DNA of 64,000 nucleotides from Terfezia claveryi. Lineage: Eukaryota; Ascomycota; Pezizomycetes; Pezizales; Pezizaceae. Under the pieces are notes generated by a model. That model was not told where the DNA came from and searched no databases. It was given only the letters and a program-made list of their open reading frames with translations. Shown in pieces: positions 32,353 through 42,954 of this stretch. Location of the stretch: positions 1-64,000 of the forward strand of contig WHUX01000019.1 of the NCBI GenBank assembly GCA_015179025.1, given 5' to 3'. Numbering within the stretch: the first letter of the stretch is position 1; each line of letters starts with the position of its first letter. Made by a program: the position numbers and the translations under genes.

Positions 32353-33219
32353 CAGTTATGCAATTTCATGGTTCCCTTACTGGGCTGCATATGAGTATGT
32401 AACGAGATGTATTTAAAGAAAAAAAAAAGAAAAACAGTTATGCAAGATTTCCTTGCCTTGCTTGCGAGGCGTGATGAAAATTATCAGCATTCGTGTTTTT
32501 ATTAATTCATATATCTGTCGTATTATCTCATTGGTGAAGGTCCAAACCCTCGGCCTGAGGAAGATCGTACATTCGCACAGCAGGTATGTCTGAGGTGCAC
32601 ATATCGGTCACCAGCTCGGCAGTGTCATTACCGCGAGCGTCAACAGCTCCTTACCACTACACTCATCACCACCAGACCCCCCGAATACGTAGTCTGACGA
32701 ATACGATATTTGATACCTAGGGAAGTGTCAGACTCCAAGCAGGCTGTATCGCAACAGTACACTGTGGCTAAGCTACTTGAATCTGAGGCTGCATCTTGGT
32801 TTGTGAACTCCCCTCCCCACTCCCCTTTACACGATCACCACATCCTCATATCTCACACGGCTCAGCACAAGCGAAAACCTGTTCCAGCATCATACTCACA
32901 CTCCTCACTCTTTCAATTTTACCTGCTCTCCATACCTCGGCCCTACAATCTCTTGTCACCAGAACCCTCATCAACAACACAGCCACTCTTTAGGCCATCC
33001 AAGCCACTTCATACAGTCCCATTCTCTCCATATACCCCAACTTTCCTACAGTTGGTTGGAAAGCCTTCAGCTGTGCGTACAATCTTCAGAAGTTCCCACG
33101 ACATCTACACAACCCTCGGCGCTCAAATTCCCTCATCTAGCACACTGCATCAAGATCTCCGTTCGCTCTTGATCAACAATTTATTCAAAGTTCAGCAGTA
33201 GCACAACGAACGTCGCCCC
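32353..33219 (+). promoter_or_regulatory. Probable promoter and leader of the 1208-aa gene
   Basis: From about 32770 the sequence is strongly pyrimidine-rich (many CT and CCAC stretches), typical of fungal promoters and leaders. An open frame at 32710-33201 exists only because of this bias. No TATA box or defined operator can be assigned. Confidence 0.35.
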
Positions 33220-36200
33220 ATGCCTGCACCACAGTTCAATTACACTGGGACGCAGGAGAAGGCCCTCGAGAGACTGGTCGCTTTGGGTTTTTGTCGTCCA
33301 AACAGCATAGCTTCTCAGGCTCAAATCGATTTAGTCTGGCTGCACATACCCGTCGAGCAAAGCGGTGGATTGGGTCTAGGCCTACACTATAAAGCGATAG
33401 CCGCCTATGTTATCAAGAAAGCTCACACCATTATCGACAAGGATGCTGGGATGACTAGATGGCATCAATGGGTGGCCAATCACAATCATGATGTCCCGGT
33501 TCCTTACGTCAAGCAGGAACTTAATGCTGGCGGCAGGAGGTTTTCAACAGAGGACCGGAAAATTCTTCAAAACTTGATTAGTTTGGGAATCTGTCGTGTC
33601 ACCAAACGGCAGAAAATCCAGGTGAAGCATGTTTGGTTTGAAATCCCTGTGGAACAGCTCGGTGGGCGGGGCGTTGGGTTGGACATCAAACAGGTTATGA
33701 ATTGGGTGCGTAGAAGCTACCTTCATGTTGAGAGGTCCGCTGGCGATCAAGCCGCCAGCACGGAAAAATGGGAGAAATGGATCTCCGACCACAATCACCT
33801 TGTGCCTCCCTACAAATATCCAGATGGTACTTGGTCCCGGGAGGCCCAGAGGCTGGTTGGTGCCACCGACCACGACGATAGTGACAGCCCCCTCACGGAT
33901 CTGAGTGATCTAGATGTGGATTGCACCTCATCCACGGCAGTGCAACAAGTATTCAGCAATGCTTTATCTAGGCCGAGGGCTTTCCCCGTTACTGCTCCGA
34001 CGCCCGCGCAGACGAAGGGGGAGCAACGCCCTGACAAGAACAATGCAATGACTCCATCTGCTTACCACCTCCGAAGCCACGCAGCACTTGCAAGCAGGAA
34101 AAAGATACGTTACACAGAATGCTCAGACCATGTGAGCGAACATGAATCTAGTGATGAAGAGATCACACAACCCCCACCAAACTTCAAGGTCCCGACAAAG
34201 AGTGCCCAGGCGAAACGTGTAGGCCCTGCTCAAACTCCGGCAAAAGGCAAAGGCAATAACGTTACTACTGAAAAAGGGATGTCGACCCACGCCACAGCCT
34301 CTTACCGGCTACGGACGCGAACTCCCCTTGACCGTGTGAGGCATGGGGCATATGCTTTCCAAAAAGAGAGCAGAAATAATAATCCTACGTGTTACGCTCC
34401 CGTTGCTGATAACACACCTACTGCAACAGGCCAAAGGGACTCAATTGTGTTACAATTTCCAGAGCGAGAATCACCGACCCCATGCCCACAGTCTACCGTG
34501 GCAAAGGAAGCTTCAATTGCAACCTCGATTTCAGCACCTGAATTTAACTCTCAACAGCGTTCGGCACTTGAGACCCTAGTTAGACATGGGTTGTTTAAAC
34601 TCACCCAGAAAGCATTTCAGCAAATACGAGATGTATGGAGTAAGGTGGCGCCAGTTGAGGGTGGGGGAAAGGATTTAAATATAACACGTCCCCAGATTCA
34701 ACGTTATTTGGCGGAAAATGGTTTTGACGAGAGGGACGCTGATGAGAAGCAAAATGCATTGGTTCGCTGGGAGCAATGGATCAACAAACATCGGAGGCCA
34801 GGGCCCAGAGGTACACATTAAGATCTCAGTTCACGGGTTTACAATGCTAACCCATTTCATCACAGAAAGTGAGACACCTGAAGCATCAACTAGATCGGCA
34901 ATACCAACGCCGGGAACCCGGCAATGCCTTGTGTGGGAGAAGACTATACGGGCCCTACCTGCCACGGTTGAAAATATATCCGAGGATGGGGCAGCTCCCA
35001 CTGATGGTGGCTCAGCCGTGACTGCTGCAAAGACTGCCGTCCAACACAAAGGCAAGGAGCGAGAGGGAAACTCGGGTGATCCACCTGTGCCGATCCAGTT
35101 TCCCACCAGATCTAAGGCGCACTATCTTTCACTCCCCGAACGCGGGGCACTTGAAACCCTTATGAACCACGGACTCTGTCGAATAAACAAAATTACCGAG
35201 GCGCAGGTGGAAAATGTGTGGAAGAAAGTACCACTGAAGGAAGGTGGTGGACAAGAGGTTGCAATTTCATGGAAGCGCATATCCCGCTTTGTCACAACTC
35301 ATAGAGATCGGGTACCTGATAAGGTTGAAAGCATGCGGAGATGGGACAAGTGGGTGCAAGATCACCGCCAACAAGCTCGAGATGGTGTAACACCCCCAAG
35401 GCAAAGATACGGGGAACCACGCTCCAAAAGACGACGCTGCTCCGAGGACGAAAGTACGGACGAGGATAATGGCCATATCGGCTGTGAGAGTAGTGTAGCT
35501 CTTCGAGGGAAAAGATTTAAGTCTAGTGCTATAGAGAGCCCCAGCAGTCCGGCTCCGGATCAGGCCGATCCTCTGAGACAGAGCCCTTTCGAAAACGATG
35601 GCCAAATACCTCATCCGATTCATGATTCATATTTGAAGTCGCTATACCAGCCATACCTAGAGCTGACTCAAGAGCAAATTAACCTTCTGGCTCACTTAGT
35701 GCGTTTGGGTGGTTGCTGGAACACCGCAAGAGATCAACATCTGATTAAAAAAATATGGTTACGTGTGCCACAGAGGTTTGGTGGAGGTTTAGGGCTAGGG
35801 GTTCCCTTCCAAATTATCAAGGCCTTTGCACACTCAAGAGGCGCGAAGAGATTTCGCACCGAGGAGAGACTTAAGAGATGGGAAAACTGGATTGCGAGAA
35901 ATCGATCTAACGTTGTGGTTGAAGACCACTTGTTGCAGGCTGTGGATGGGTACAACGACGTGGATGCCGAAGGAGATACTGTCATGACTGATGGTAATGA
36001 AAGGGGTAATTCAACTAGCCTGGCACCTGGAGGTGTGACTGGTGGGGCGGGGGCGAAGCTGGCCTCGACAGAACCTGCGCTTGGAGTTCTTGCAAATCAG
36101 ACGAGGCACCTGGAGGGTTTTCTGAGACAGCAAAAGAACCGTGAAGGAGAATTAATATTCCAAGCAACACCACAAGTGCAGAGCAAAGATGCCAATACTC

Positions 36201-36901
36201 ATAATATTGTATCGCCCACAACGGAGAACGTCCACGATGTAAAAACCACTACTCATGACATTGTCTCATACGTGAACCGACTGTCACCTCCAGCTACAGC
36301 GATGCCACAGGCCGCAAGTTTAGCCGCTATTACTCAGGCAGCTAGAGCACATGGTACTCGATTTTCATCATCTTATGGAAACTTGGAGTCCACTGCTGCA
36401 CAAACTTTGCCTTACACAGCAGCCTATCAACCGCGACTATCCTACTCAATGATACAGCATTGCCCTAGCACAATTGATGTACAGGCTACCGACGAAGCAT
36501 CAGTCTATTCCCCAGCCTTACAGTTTGCACCCCGCGTAGTACCCGCTACACCTGTTTCTCAGCAAAGCATTTCACAACCAGTAGCTGATCTTTCAGTACG
36601 ATCTCCAGCGCAATTTACAACAACCCCGAGGCATCCATGGCTTCACGAGGATGGGAGTGTCCGCGATTGGTATTGGTACCCACCAGGAGGCCCGGGAGGG
36701 CGCATCCTTGAGCACTGGTCTAGTTCAGCTGTGCCATTGCGACAATTCGATTCTCTACGAACTCATGAGGTTACCCTCACGATAGGCAGAGATCCAGATG
36801 ATATTGCAAGAGTCTTGCGGGGACTTGAGCACTGGCAGGAGGTGAAGCAAGTGATGTTTCATGGGTACCAGCCCCAAACATTTTTCAGGAGAGAGAATTG
36901 A
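33220..36901 (+). CDS. Large protein with five copies of an unrecognised ~80-aa module, 1208 aa
   Basis: Two exons, 33220-34810 and 34866-36901. The 55-nt intron is GTACAC...CATCACAG with a TGCTAAC branch site, phase 1, joining RRPGPRG to ESETPEAS. Five modules lie at about residues 14-92, 109-196, 443-522, 620-699 and 798-881. Each follows L..LV..G.C...........VW..IPVE..GG.GLGL..K.I..YV, a variable gap, then RW..W...H. The invariant points are the first Leu pair, Gly, VW, GG and the W-x2-W before a basic end. Between modules the chain is low-complexity and Ser/Thr-rich. A likely nuclear signal (SKRRR) lies near residue 718. The C-terminal 100 residues (HPWLHEDGSVRDWYWYPPGG, IARVLRGLEHWQEVKQVMF) look like a separate conserved domain. 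The Trp/aromatic pattern recalls helical DNA-binding modules of the Myb/SANT sort, but I cannot match it to that family. Confidence 0.8.
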
Positions 36902-38009
36902 AAGGAGGAAATGGAGTTGTCCGCGGCGTTCTTGGGTTAGTTAGCAGGGGTTGCTTAGTTTGCAATTTCTCCTGTTCAACATTTCTTTTTTCTTTTTTAT
37001 TTGAATTGACCTCAGACGTGGGTTTAAGGGATATAAATTACTGGGACGGTACTCTATGTTTCGCCTGCCTTTTTAGGTTTTTTCACTTATAAAGCAACCT
37101 TGTTTTTTCTTTGTCCTTCATTTGGTTACATGCGTTAGTAATTCGGAATTGGTTAATTAGAGGATCAGATTTCGTCCAGGAAAAAGGGCTAGTGAGTGCA
37201 CGGGGCTGAGGAATTATCTACAAAAATTGAAGATTTATTTCAGGAGATAGTTGGAGGAAATAATTGTGTCAGTTGGTTGGTTCTGCCTTAATACATAATC
37301 TAGTTGGCAAAACACCCTGCCTAGCTTAATACAGATAATCTGATTGCTTTCATACTGCCTAATGCATTGAGAACTGATCTGGATTTTGAGATCTGGATCG
37401 ATGTGGTGGTTGTTGAAACGCACATCCAATACACCGGATATTATTGCTGTTGCACCAACCGTTGTCCGGCAGGCAAAGACGACAAGCTGAACTCGTAGAC
37501 ACGCAAGCACCTTACGTCCGCGCATACGCAAGCGTCTTACGTTCGCACGTACGCAAGTATTTTCCGTACATTGGGTTGAGTCACTCTGTGGTTGCCACCG
37601 ACCGCTATCCCCATTTTTTTTGCTTCTGATTGGTCGAATAACACATCCCAGTACCCTGAAATTCCATGTATATAGAACAACGCTCCGGACCTGTATTTTT
37701 TTTCACTGAATTAAGTAAGTCTTCAATTTTCGCTTCGTTCTCTATTGCATTTTTGCACTCTTAGGTTCTATTTGTCCACTTCGCGCTTTACCGTCTGCTC
37801 TAGTAGGCATATTACTATAGATCTGCTGTGCACCCGTGCTCGCGCTACTCCGCTGCCTAACAAGATATCCACATATCTTTTGTTAGATGCAAGACACAAA
37901 TGATTGTTACCCACAATAAAGAGGGGATACATTCAGAGTTGATGTGATATGATTTATAAGTATATGCCAATGGAATAAATATTATGTTTAAGGAAGATTT
38001 TTTGAAGGG
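36902..38009. other. Intergenic sequence
   Basis: The 3' flank of the large gene is T-rich with several possible polyadenylation signals. Near 37495-37555 there are three partial copies of a CAAGC/CTTACGTYCGC motif. 37930-37995 shares a stretch (TATGCCAATGGAATA) with 38600 and, inverted, with 54275. No gene. Confidence 0.4.
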
Positions 38010-38515
38010 GCATGATCAACGGGTACTTGAGCGGTCTTTCCTAACTTACAAAACTAGTTTACCAGTGAGTTTGACGAGAGTAACTCGCATCAAGTAGAGA
38101 TTTTTATATCCACTTTGCCCACCGCCCCCAATAGCATCGATCATATTATTACATGGTCTTCATTTTACCATTTCACATGTATCCAACATCGAGAACAATT
38201 ACTCCCAGTCAACAACGATCATCAGTAGTAAAAAAAAATTAAAAAAATTAATTTTTTCTAGACTCCAAAACAAAAAAGGGTTCCCACCGCCCTGCCGAAG
38301 TCAGGTGGAGGTACTCCCTTGCCAGTTGCCACCCTTACTTGGGTGGCGTGGTTAAATCCCCACGTCTAAGGTGGGAATCGAACCCTGGACTGTTGTCGAA
38401 CCGCCCCCCCCATGTGAACGGAATCCCGAAACCGGGACCCGTTACGCCATGGGGGGTTTGGTGATTTCTTGTGAGAACGAAGTGATTATGAAGGGGATTC
38501 ATAATAGCCCACCGC
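38010..38515 (-). mobile_element. Composite tRNA-like SINE element, copy 1 (minus)
   Basis: Minus orientation. The core (38265-38465) has a perfect B-box (GGTTCGATTCC, at 38374-38384 on the minus strand) and an A-box-like TGGCGTAACGG at the edge of a long hairpin (ACCCCCCATG.../...CATGGGGGGT). It ends in GGGAACCC plus a T run. A further 250 bp (GATCGTTGTTGACTGG... to GGCATGATCAAC) is shared with the other copies, so the unit is about 500 bp. There is no insertion at its CCCTTTTTTG end. Confidence 0.7.
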
Positions 38516-38528
38516 TATAGAAAAATAC

Positions 38529-38561
38529 TAGTCTGGTTGGCATAAGCCCCTCGAAAGAGGG
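38529..38561 (+). mobile_element. TAGTCTGG-family 33-bp insert, sister of 117-148
   Basis: TAGTCTGGTTGGCATAAGCC followed by CCTCGAAAGAGGG; a hairpin CCCTC-GAAA-GAGGG ends the unit. No clear flanking direct repeat. Confidence 0.6.
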
Positions 38562-38624
38562 AACAATTCATTGTGATCTGATTTGTACGTATATGCCAAT
38601 GGAATATATATGTTCTGGTCCGTT

Positions 38625-38850
38625 GCATACAATAAATAGTAGTAATCTCAGTTGACCTTTAAGAAGAAATTCCTTAACATCTAATTCAAGTACATCATGA
38701 TCGTAACTACAAGTATTGCATAATTAAAGCATACCTCCGAGACCCAGCAATCAAGCTGTGATGGAATGCATTAAATGAATTTGAGTTGTGTAATAATGCA
38801 CCGTATTTTATTGCTGTAAAAAGAATGATTGGAAACAAGTGGTTTTGGAG
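38625..38850 (+). repeat. Dispersed repeat, copy 2
   Basis: Matches 26865-27110 in order, with several small deletions. It is next to the short insertion at 38529 and another at 38912. Confidence 0.6.
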
Positions 38851-38911
38851 CATGATGCATTTAATTAGGGCCTACATTTAATGTTATCATGATATTGATT
38901 ACGAACGTCAA

Positions 38912-38948
38912 GCACCTAGAGTGCTAGTCTGGTTGGCACCTAGAGTGC
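38912..38948 (+). mobile_element. 11-15 bp TAGTCTGG insertion with long perfect direct repeat
   Basis: GCACCTAGAGTGC (38912-38924), TAGTCTGGTTG, GCACCTAGAGTGC (38936-38948). Because the family word ends GGCAC, the true repeat may be the 9-bp CTAGAGTGC, with the preceding match partly by chance. A facing AACCAGACTA ends at 39042. Confidence 0.8.
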
Positions 38949-39128
38949 AAGCTTTTAGGCGATGTGGGCAGCTCGTGCAGTTCGAACGGGCACCCAAACT
39001 CCTTTTCAAACCCTCGGGACCCAATCATCTCTAACCAGACTACAACATCGCCACAACCTGAGAGCCCCCCTTTGGGAGCTTCGGCAACTGTAACAAGTTT
39101 ACCCCTAGCAGCCTTATCTCCCTGTCCC

Positions 39129-39235
39129 TCTACGAACCGTCCCTTGTCCTGAATTCACCCGGGCTTCCGGGTGTCCCCTTACTGGGATCGAATAGGATTA
39201 ATGAGTTTATTAAAAAAACTATCTACGAACCGTCC
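39129..39235 (+). mobile_element. 79-bp LINE tail with perfect 14-bp target duplication
   Basis: TCTACGAACCGTCC at 39129-39142 and 39222-39235 flanks the LINE 3' terminus (CTGAATTCACCCGGGCTTCC, then GGGATCGAATAGGATTAATG and an A-rich end). It was inserted in the plus orientation into an older LINE coding relic. Confidence 0.9.
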
Positions 39236-40010
39236 AATGCAAACTCAGCATTCCAAGGTGGATGGGGCAGCAAGGTATCGGAGCAACCTATTGGAGGATT
39301 GGAGAGGCAACCCTCCCTCCAAGGTTCACGCGTACTTAGGGAGGAATCCACGGTCTCTGACTCAGAGCGACAAGCCATAGTGCTAAGCCTACGAGCACAC
39401 AAAAGTACCAGCATGTTGGTCATCCTATCCGACTCCGGCGGCCATATCCACCGCTATCGAGATCTCTAAAGTCAGCTGGAAAGTAGCCTCGTACCCAGGT
39501 TAATATTTTTGTAGTGTTCATGACCTCGCAACTCCCCTCATAGACAATAGACTGCTTTGTACGAGGCTAGCCGGCAAGGGGCAGTATCGAATCCGAGATG
39601 GCTGAACTACTTGAGGAACGACATATAAAACGTTATTACGACACCTCCATTTCATGGATACGTTCACACATCGGTATCAAATGGAACGAGGAAGCCGACA
39701 AGCTAGCAGCCTTTGCCTTTCTACTAGGACATGTTTCCTTGACTCCCTCGATGGTGACAGAAGGGGGCATTAGGCAGGCCTCTAAGGCTTTCGGAAGCGA
39801 TGCACGCACATCCAAAGGCTTCGGCGTCCAGAGAGTAGAATGGAGCCGACATGCCCTCCCAGCCTACACATGGCTACGAACCGACAGGGTTTTTCAGAAA
39901 CATTGGCTCCACACGATCGGGAAATCTTATACAAAGGCATACCATTGCGGCCATCATACTCAAGACGGTCGACACATCACCTTCGGCTGCTCGGATTTCA
40001 ACGAGTAAAG
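39236..40010 (+). pseudogene. LINE ORF2 relic: RNase H and C-terminal part (plus)
   Basis: RNase H-like pieces RQAIVLSLRAHKS, VILSDS, SWIRSHIGIKWNEEADKLA, then the typical C-terminal stretch RVEWSRHALPAYTWLRTDR, FQKHWLHTIGKS, CGHHTQDGRHITFGC. It is frameshifted repeatedly. The order RNase H then HxxC-type knuckle matches Tad/I-clade LINEs and the minus-strand copies at 50-53 kb. Confidence 0.75.
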
Positions 40011-40200
40011 AGCTGTCCTCGGCGGCATCAAAGATAGGGAGGAACTTGATCACCCCGTATGGATTCAAGAGGAGGATGGGGACGTCGGGACGAATGAGAC
40101 GCAGTAGAAGCTTTCTTCGGTTTCTTATACAGACGGCTAGCCGGGAGGGACGGCCCTTGAGTCATGCATCGGGATGGGTATTCGGCATCTATCTCTGATC

Positions 40201-40214
40201 ATCCATTCTTTTCC

Positions 40215-40245
<31 letters not shown>

Positions 40246-40300
40246 CCCCTTACTCCTATTTGGTCCCAATAAGGGGACCATGAGGAGATCCATTCTTTTC
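40201..40300 (-). mobile_element. 74-bp LINE tail with perfect 13-bp target duplication
   Basis: ATCCATTCTTTTC at 40201-40213 and 40288-40300 encloses a run of about 26 T, AAAATACCCCTTACTCC, GGTCCCAATAAGGGGACC and ATGAGGAG. It is minus-oriented and inserted in the 3' flank of the LINE relic. Confidence 0.9.
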
Positions 40301-40682
40301 ACTTACACTGGTTTGGTTGGGATGTCCCGCCTCATTTGATTCTGGCATTTGATTCTGGTTTGGATTTTGATTTTGGTTTGTTACCTAGTTGTGGGCTTTC
40401 GTCTTCTTTTTTTAAAAAAAAAAACACGAAAACAGGTCTCTCGGGGTCATCTGGAATTAGCCGGTTAATGACAGTATGGGGGCCTTCAGTTTATTCCCGC
40501 ATTCAGTTATCTTGGGTTTGCCAATCAGCTCTAGAGTTTATTTTGTTAATCCATATACTTGTTATTTTGCGCGCCGTACCTGGCAGATTAACTTGCGTTG
40601 TCAACACCTGAGTTTCCGAGTGGCTCCTCATGTGCCGTCCCCATACTGGGACCGAATAGGAGTAATGAGTACTAAGAAATAA
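40301..40682 (+). mobile_element. LINE 3' untranslated region and tail (plus)
   Basis: Contains CTCTCGGGGTCATCTGG, GGTTAATGACAGTATGGGGG (inverse of the leader seen at 50000), then GGCAGATTAACTTGC, GAGTGGCTCCTCATG, GGGACCGAATAGGAGTAATG and an A-rich end. A T/A tract at 40410-40425 interrupts it. Confidence 0.65.
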
Positions 40683-40689
40683 GAAGTTC

Positions 40690-41215
40690 ATGATACTTTA
40701 CTGCATGTAGGAAAGAACAAGAACAAGTGGCTAGTCGAGATGCACTTCAGCACAAAATAGATGCCTTTCCAATAGGTGATCTTGTTAGCTTGCGAATTCC
40801 TAGTATTGATCGAGCTTCTACCGACTATCATCGGATTTTTTGCACAGTTGTCTGCAAGCCTTATATGAGTCCTGACTGACATCAGCTATATTATGAATCT
40901 GGCCTATTGGATAGATGCTATCGTATTAGATAATTGGAACAGCTTCCTTCCTGTATTAGACCAAACTACCTTGAGTTTATCCCATCAACATGGCAAACTC
41001 AAAAATCTGAGTCACTTTCATGAAGTTGCATTCCTTGTCTTTACTGGATCTGTGGTTCGCTGCAAATGCAAGGGACAATGTACACACCGTACCGTCAGTG
41101 CTAATGTAATAAAGAAAGGAATTTATGTACTTCTCGTTGCCATACTAGCTTCAGACATCATTTATGTACTAATTCAGTGCAAGTATTGAGGAGTGGATCG
41201 ATTGAGAATGTAGTG
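40690..41215 (+). pseudogene. DDE-integrase C-terminal tail relic (KRBA2/Ginger-like)
   Basis: Reads RKEQEQVASRDALQHKIDAF, FPIGDLVSLRIPSIDRASTD, then GLLDRCYRIR, and ends in a Cys-rich module VRCKCKGQCT...CQCNKE, CTSRCH. This pattern (GDLV.V.IP.VDR, then a C.C.G.C / C.C.K / C..RC cluster) is known from the tails of KRBA2-like integrases related to Ginger transposons; I recall it and have not checked it. There are several stops and a frameshift. Only the last fifth of the protein is present. Confidence 0.55.
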
Positions 41216-42384
41216 CTTCAGCATGCAGGGCATTGATTGAATAAGTGGAGGGTTGAGCATGGGACATATGAGGAAGTAGGAATTTGATTGAGCATGTGGA
41301 GGTTTGAGCTTTTGTTATGTATAAATTAATAGACTTGGTTTCCTCTCAATTTGCCTTCATAAATTACGTAGTGTGCACATATATGCCATCCGGATATGGA
41401 TTGAATTCTGCAATGGACCGAAACATATATATCTTATTTTTTTTAATACAAAAATCACTATTCTGGGGAGGGACCATGATGAACCACAAGGAGGCCCGGG
41501 TGGATTTAGCTACTACATCTTGTGCCTATATCTGTAGGAGGGGAAGATGATGGGAAGGGGAAACATGAGAAAGAATAAGACACAATGCTCGAATTGTGGT
41601 AGGAGATAGCTGATATTATTCGAAAATACTCTTAATAATATACTAATGAGAAAGAGAAGAGAAGCGCAGAAAAGGAGTTGCGAGCGGGCCTTATATGATC
41701 CTCATTCTCGTATTGAAAACCAGACTGCCACACTCTGAATATGTCAATCCCCGAAACCATTTAAAGCCTCAAACCGTTTGCAAGACCCTAAGTTAAATAT
41801 AAACCGATGGCTCAGCGCACTGCATCAGTCTCCGCTCTCTGGCAGCGAGTCGTCCATAAAGGTAACTAAGGAAACATCGACGGCATCCCAATCTTCCTCC
41901 TTCACTACTTCCTTGACCATATGGCGTTTTAAAACTTCCCACGCTTGCGGCAATCCAAAAGGAATATGGGATATCGCGGCAAGAGAAGGTGATGTGACCC
42001 CCGATTTCTATGTGATGTTGGCAATGTCTGTAAGAACTCGAGGCTGACGCTGACTTCTTGATATAATAGAGTCATGAGTTCCGGAGGCTGCGGTTGATAT
42101 GGAGCCAGGTGTAGGCTGATTCACCCTTTGTTTCACTCGGTTCTTCTGATGCTCGGTTTGAGCTTCACTCCTGTCTTTCTTCTAATGTTGCCTTATGCCT
42201 CCTTCTGTGATTCTACGTGGACTGAGGGCTATAGCAGGTCTCTGGTGTCTCTGGTATACCGGCTCATTGGTGTGGATCCCTATAGTCGAAGAGATGGCGG
42301 TGTCTCATTGTCTGGATTCCTTTGACTCTAATCCTGACATACCAATGCAATAAGAATTATGTTTAGTATGGTGTATTTTTATTT
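41216..42384. other. Intergenic sequence
   Basis: An inserted minus LINE tail fragment (about 41435-41510: T-run, GGGACCATGATGAACC, GGCCCGGGTGGATT) is likely. 41760-42330 has open frames of no recognised type. No gene supported. Confidence 0.35.
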
Positions 42385-42954
42385 AATTGCTTCTGATTTG
42401 ATGGGAGGCATACTAGAGAAATACTTGAGCGGTTTCCTAAGTTAGTAGGTGTGTATCAATACCTGAGTTTCACAAGAACACCTACATATATTGCAGGTAT
42501 ATATAGAAGATGTGATATTTTTATCGAGCAGGGTAATAACAGAATACTATTATACATTACAAGCAAGCTCTACTCTGTTTATCAACGGAGGGAAAATAGA
42601 AACCTTATACATACATACACATACACACTGCGCTGCCCCGAGAACACCGCCACTGGCATCAGACATATTATTACATGTCTTCTTTATACATCCGAGAACA
42701 AATCCTGCAATTCAGCAACGATCCTGAGATGCAAAACAAAAAAAGGGTTCCCACCGCCCTGCCTAAGTCAGGTGGAGGTACTCCCTTGCCAGTTGCCACC
42801 CTTACTTGGGTAGCGTGGTTAAATCCCCACGTCTAAGGTGGGAATCGAACCCTGGACTGTTGTAGAACCGCCCCCCCATGTGAACGGAACCCGGACCGTT
42901 ACGCCATGGGGGGTTTGGTGATTGGGAATCAGAAGGAGGGGATTATGAAGGGGA
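42385..42954 (-). mobile_element. Composite tRNA-like SINE element, copy 2 (minus)
   Basis: Same core as copy 1 (42732-42921), with GGAATCGAACC (B box on minus) and the CCCCCCATG hairpin. The CCCTTTTTTTG end is uninterrupted. The 3' part (GATCGTTGCTGAATTGCAGG... read on minus) is shared with copies 3 and 4. Confidence 0.7.

Noticed and set aside
32710..33201. Open frame of 163 codons before the 1208-aa gene
   Set aside because: Composition reflects the pyrimidine-rich promoter/leader; no motif, and the large gene's own start follows within 20 bp.
33220..36901. Assignment of the repeated module to Myb/SANT or ARID
   Set aside because: Trp and Gly-Gly positions fit neither consensus in order and spacing; left unassigned.
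41317..42047. Small open frames near 41.3-42.0 kb
   Set aside because: Short, no motif, next to repeat fragments; not supported as genes.
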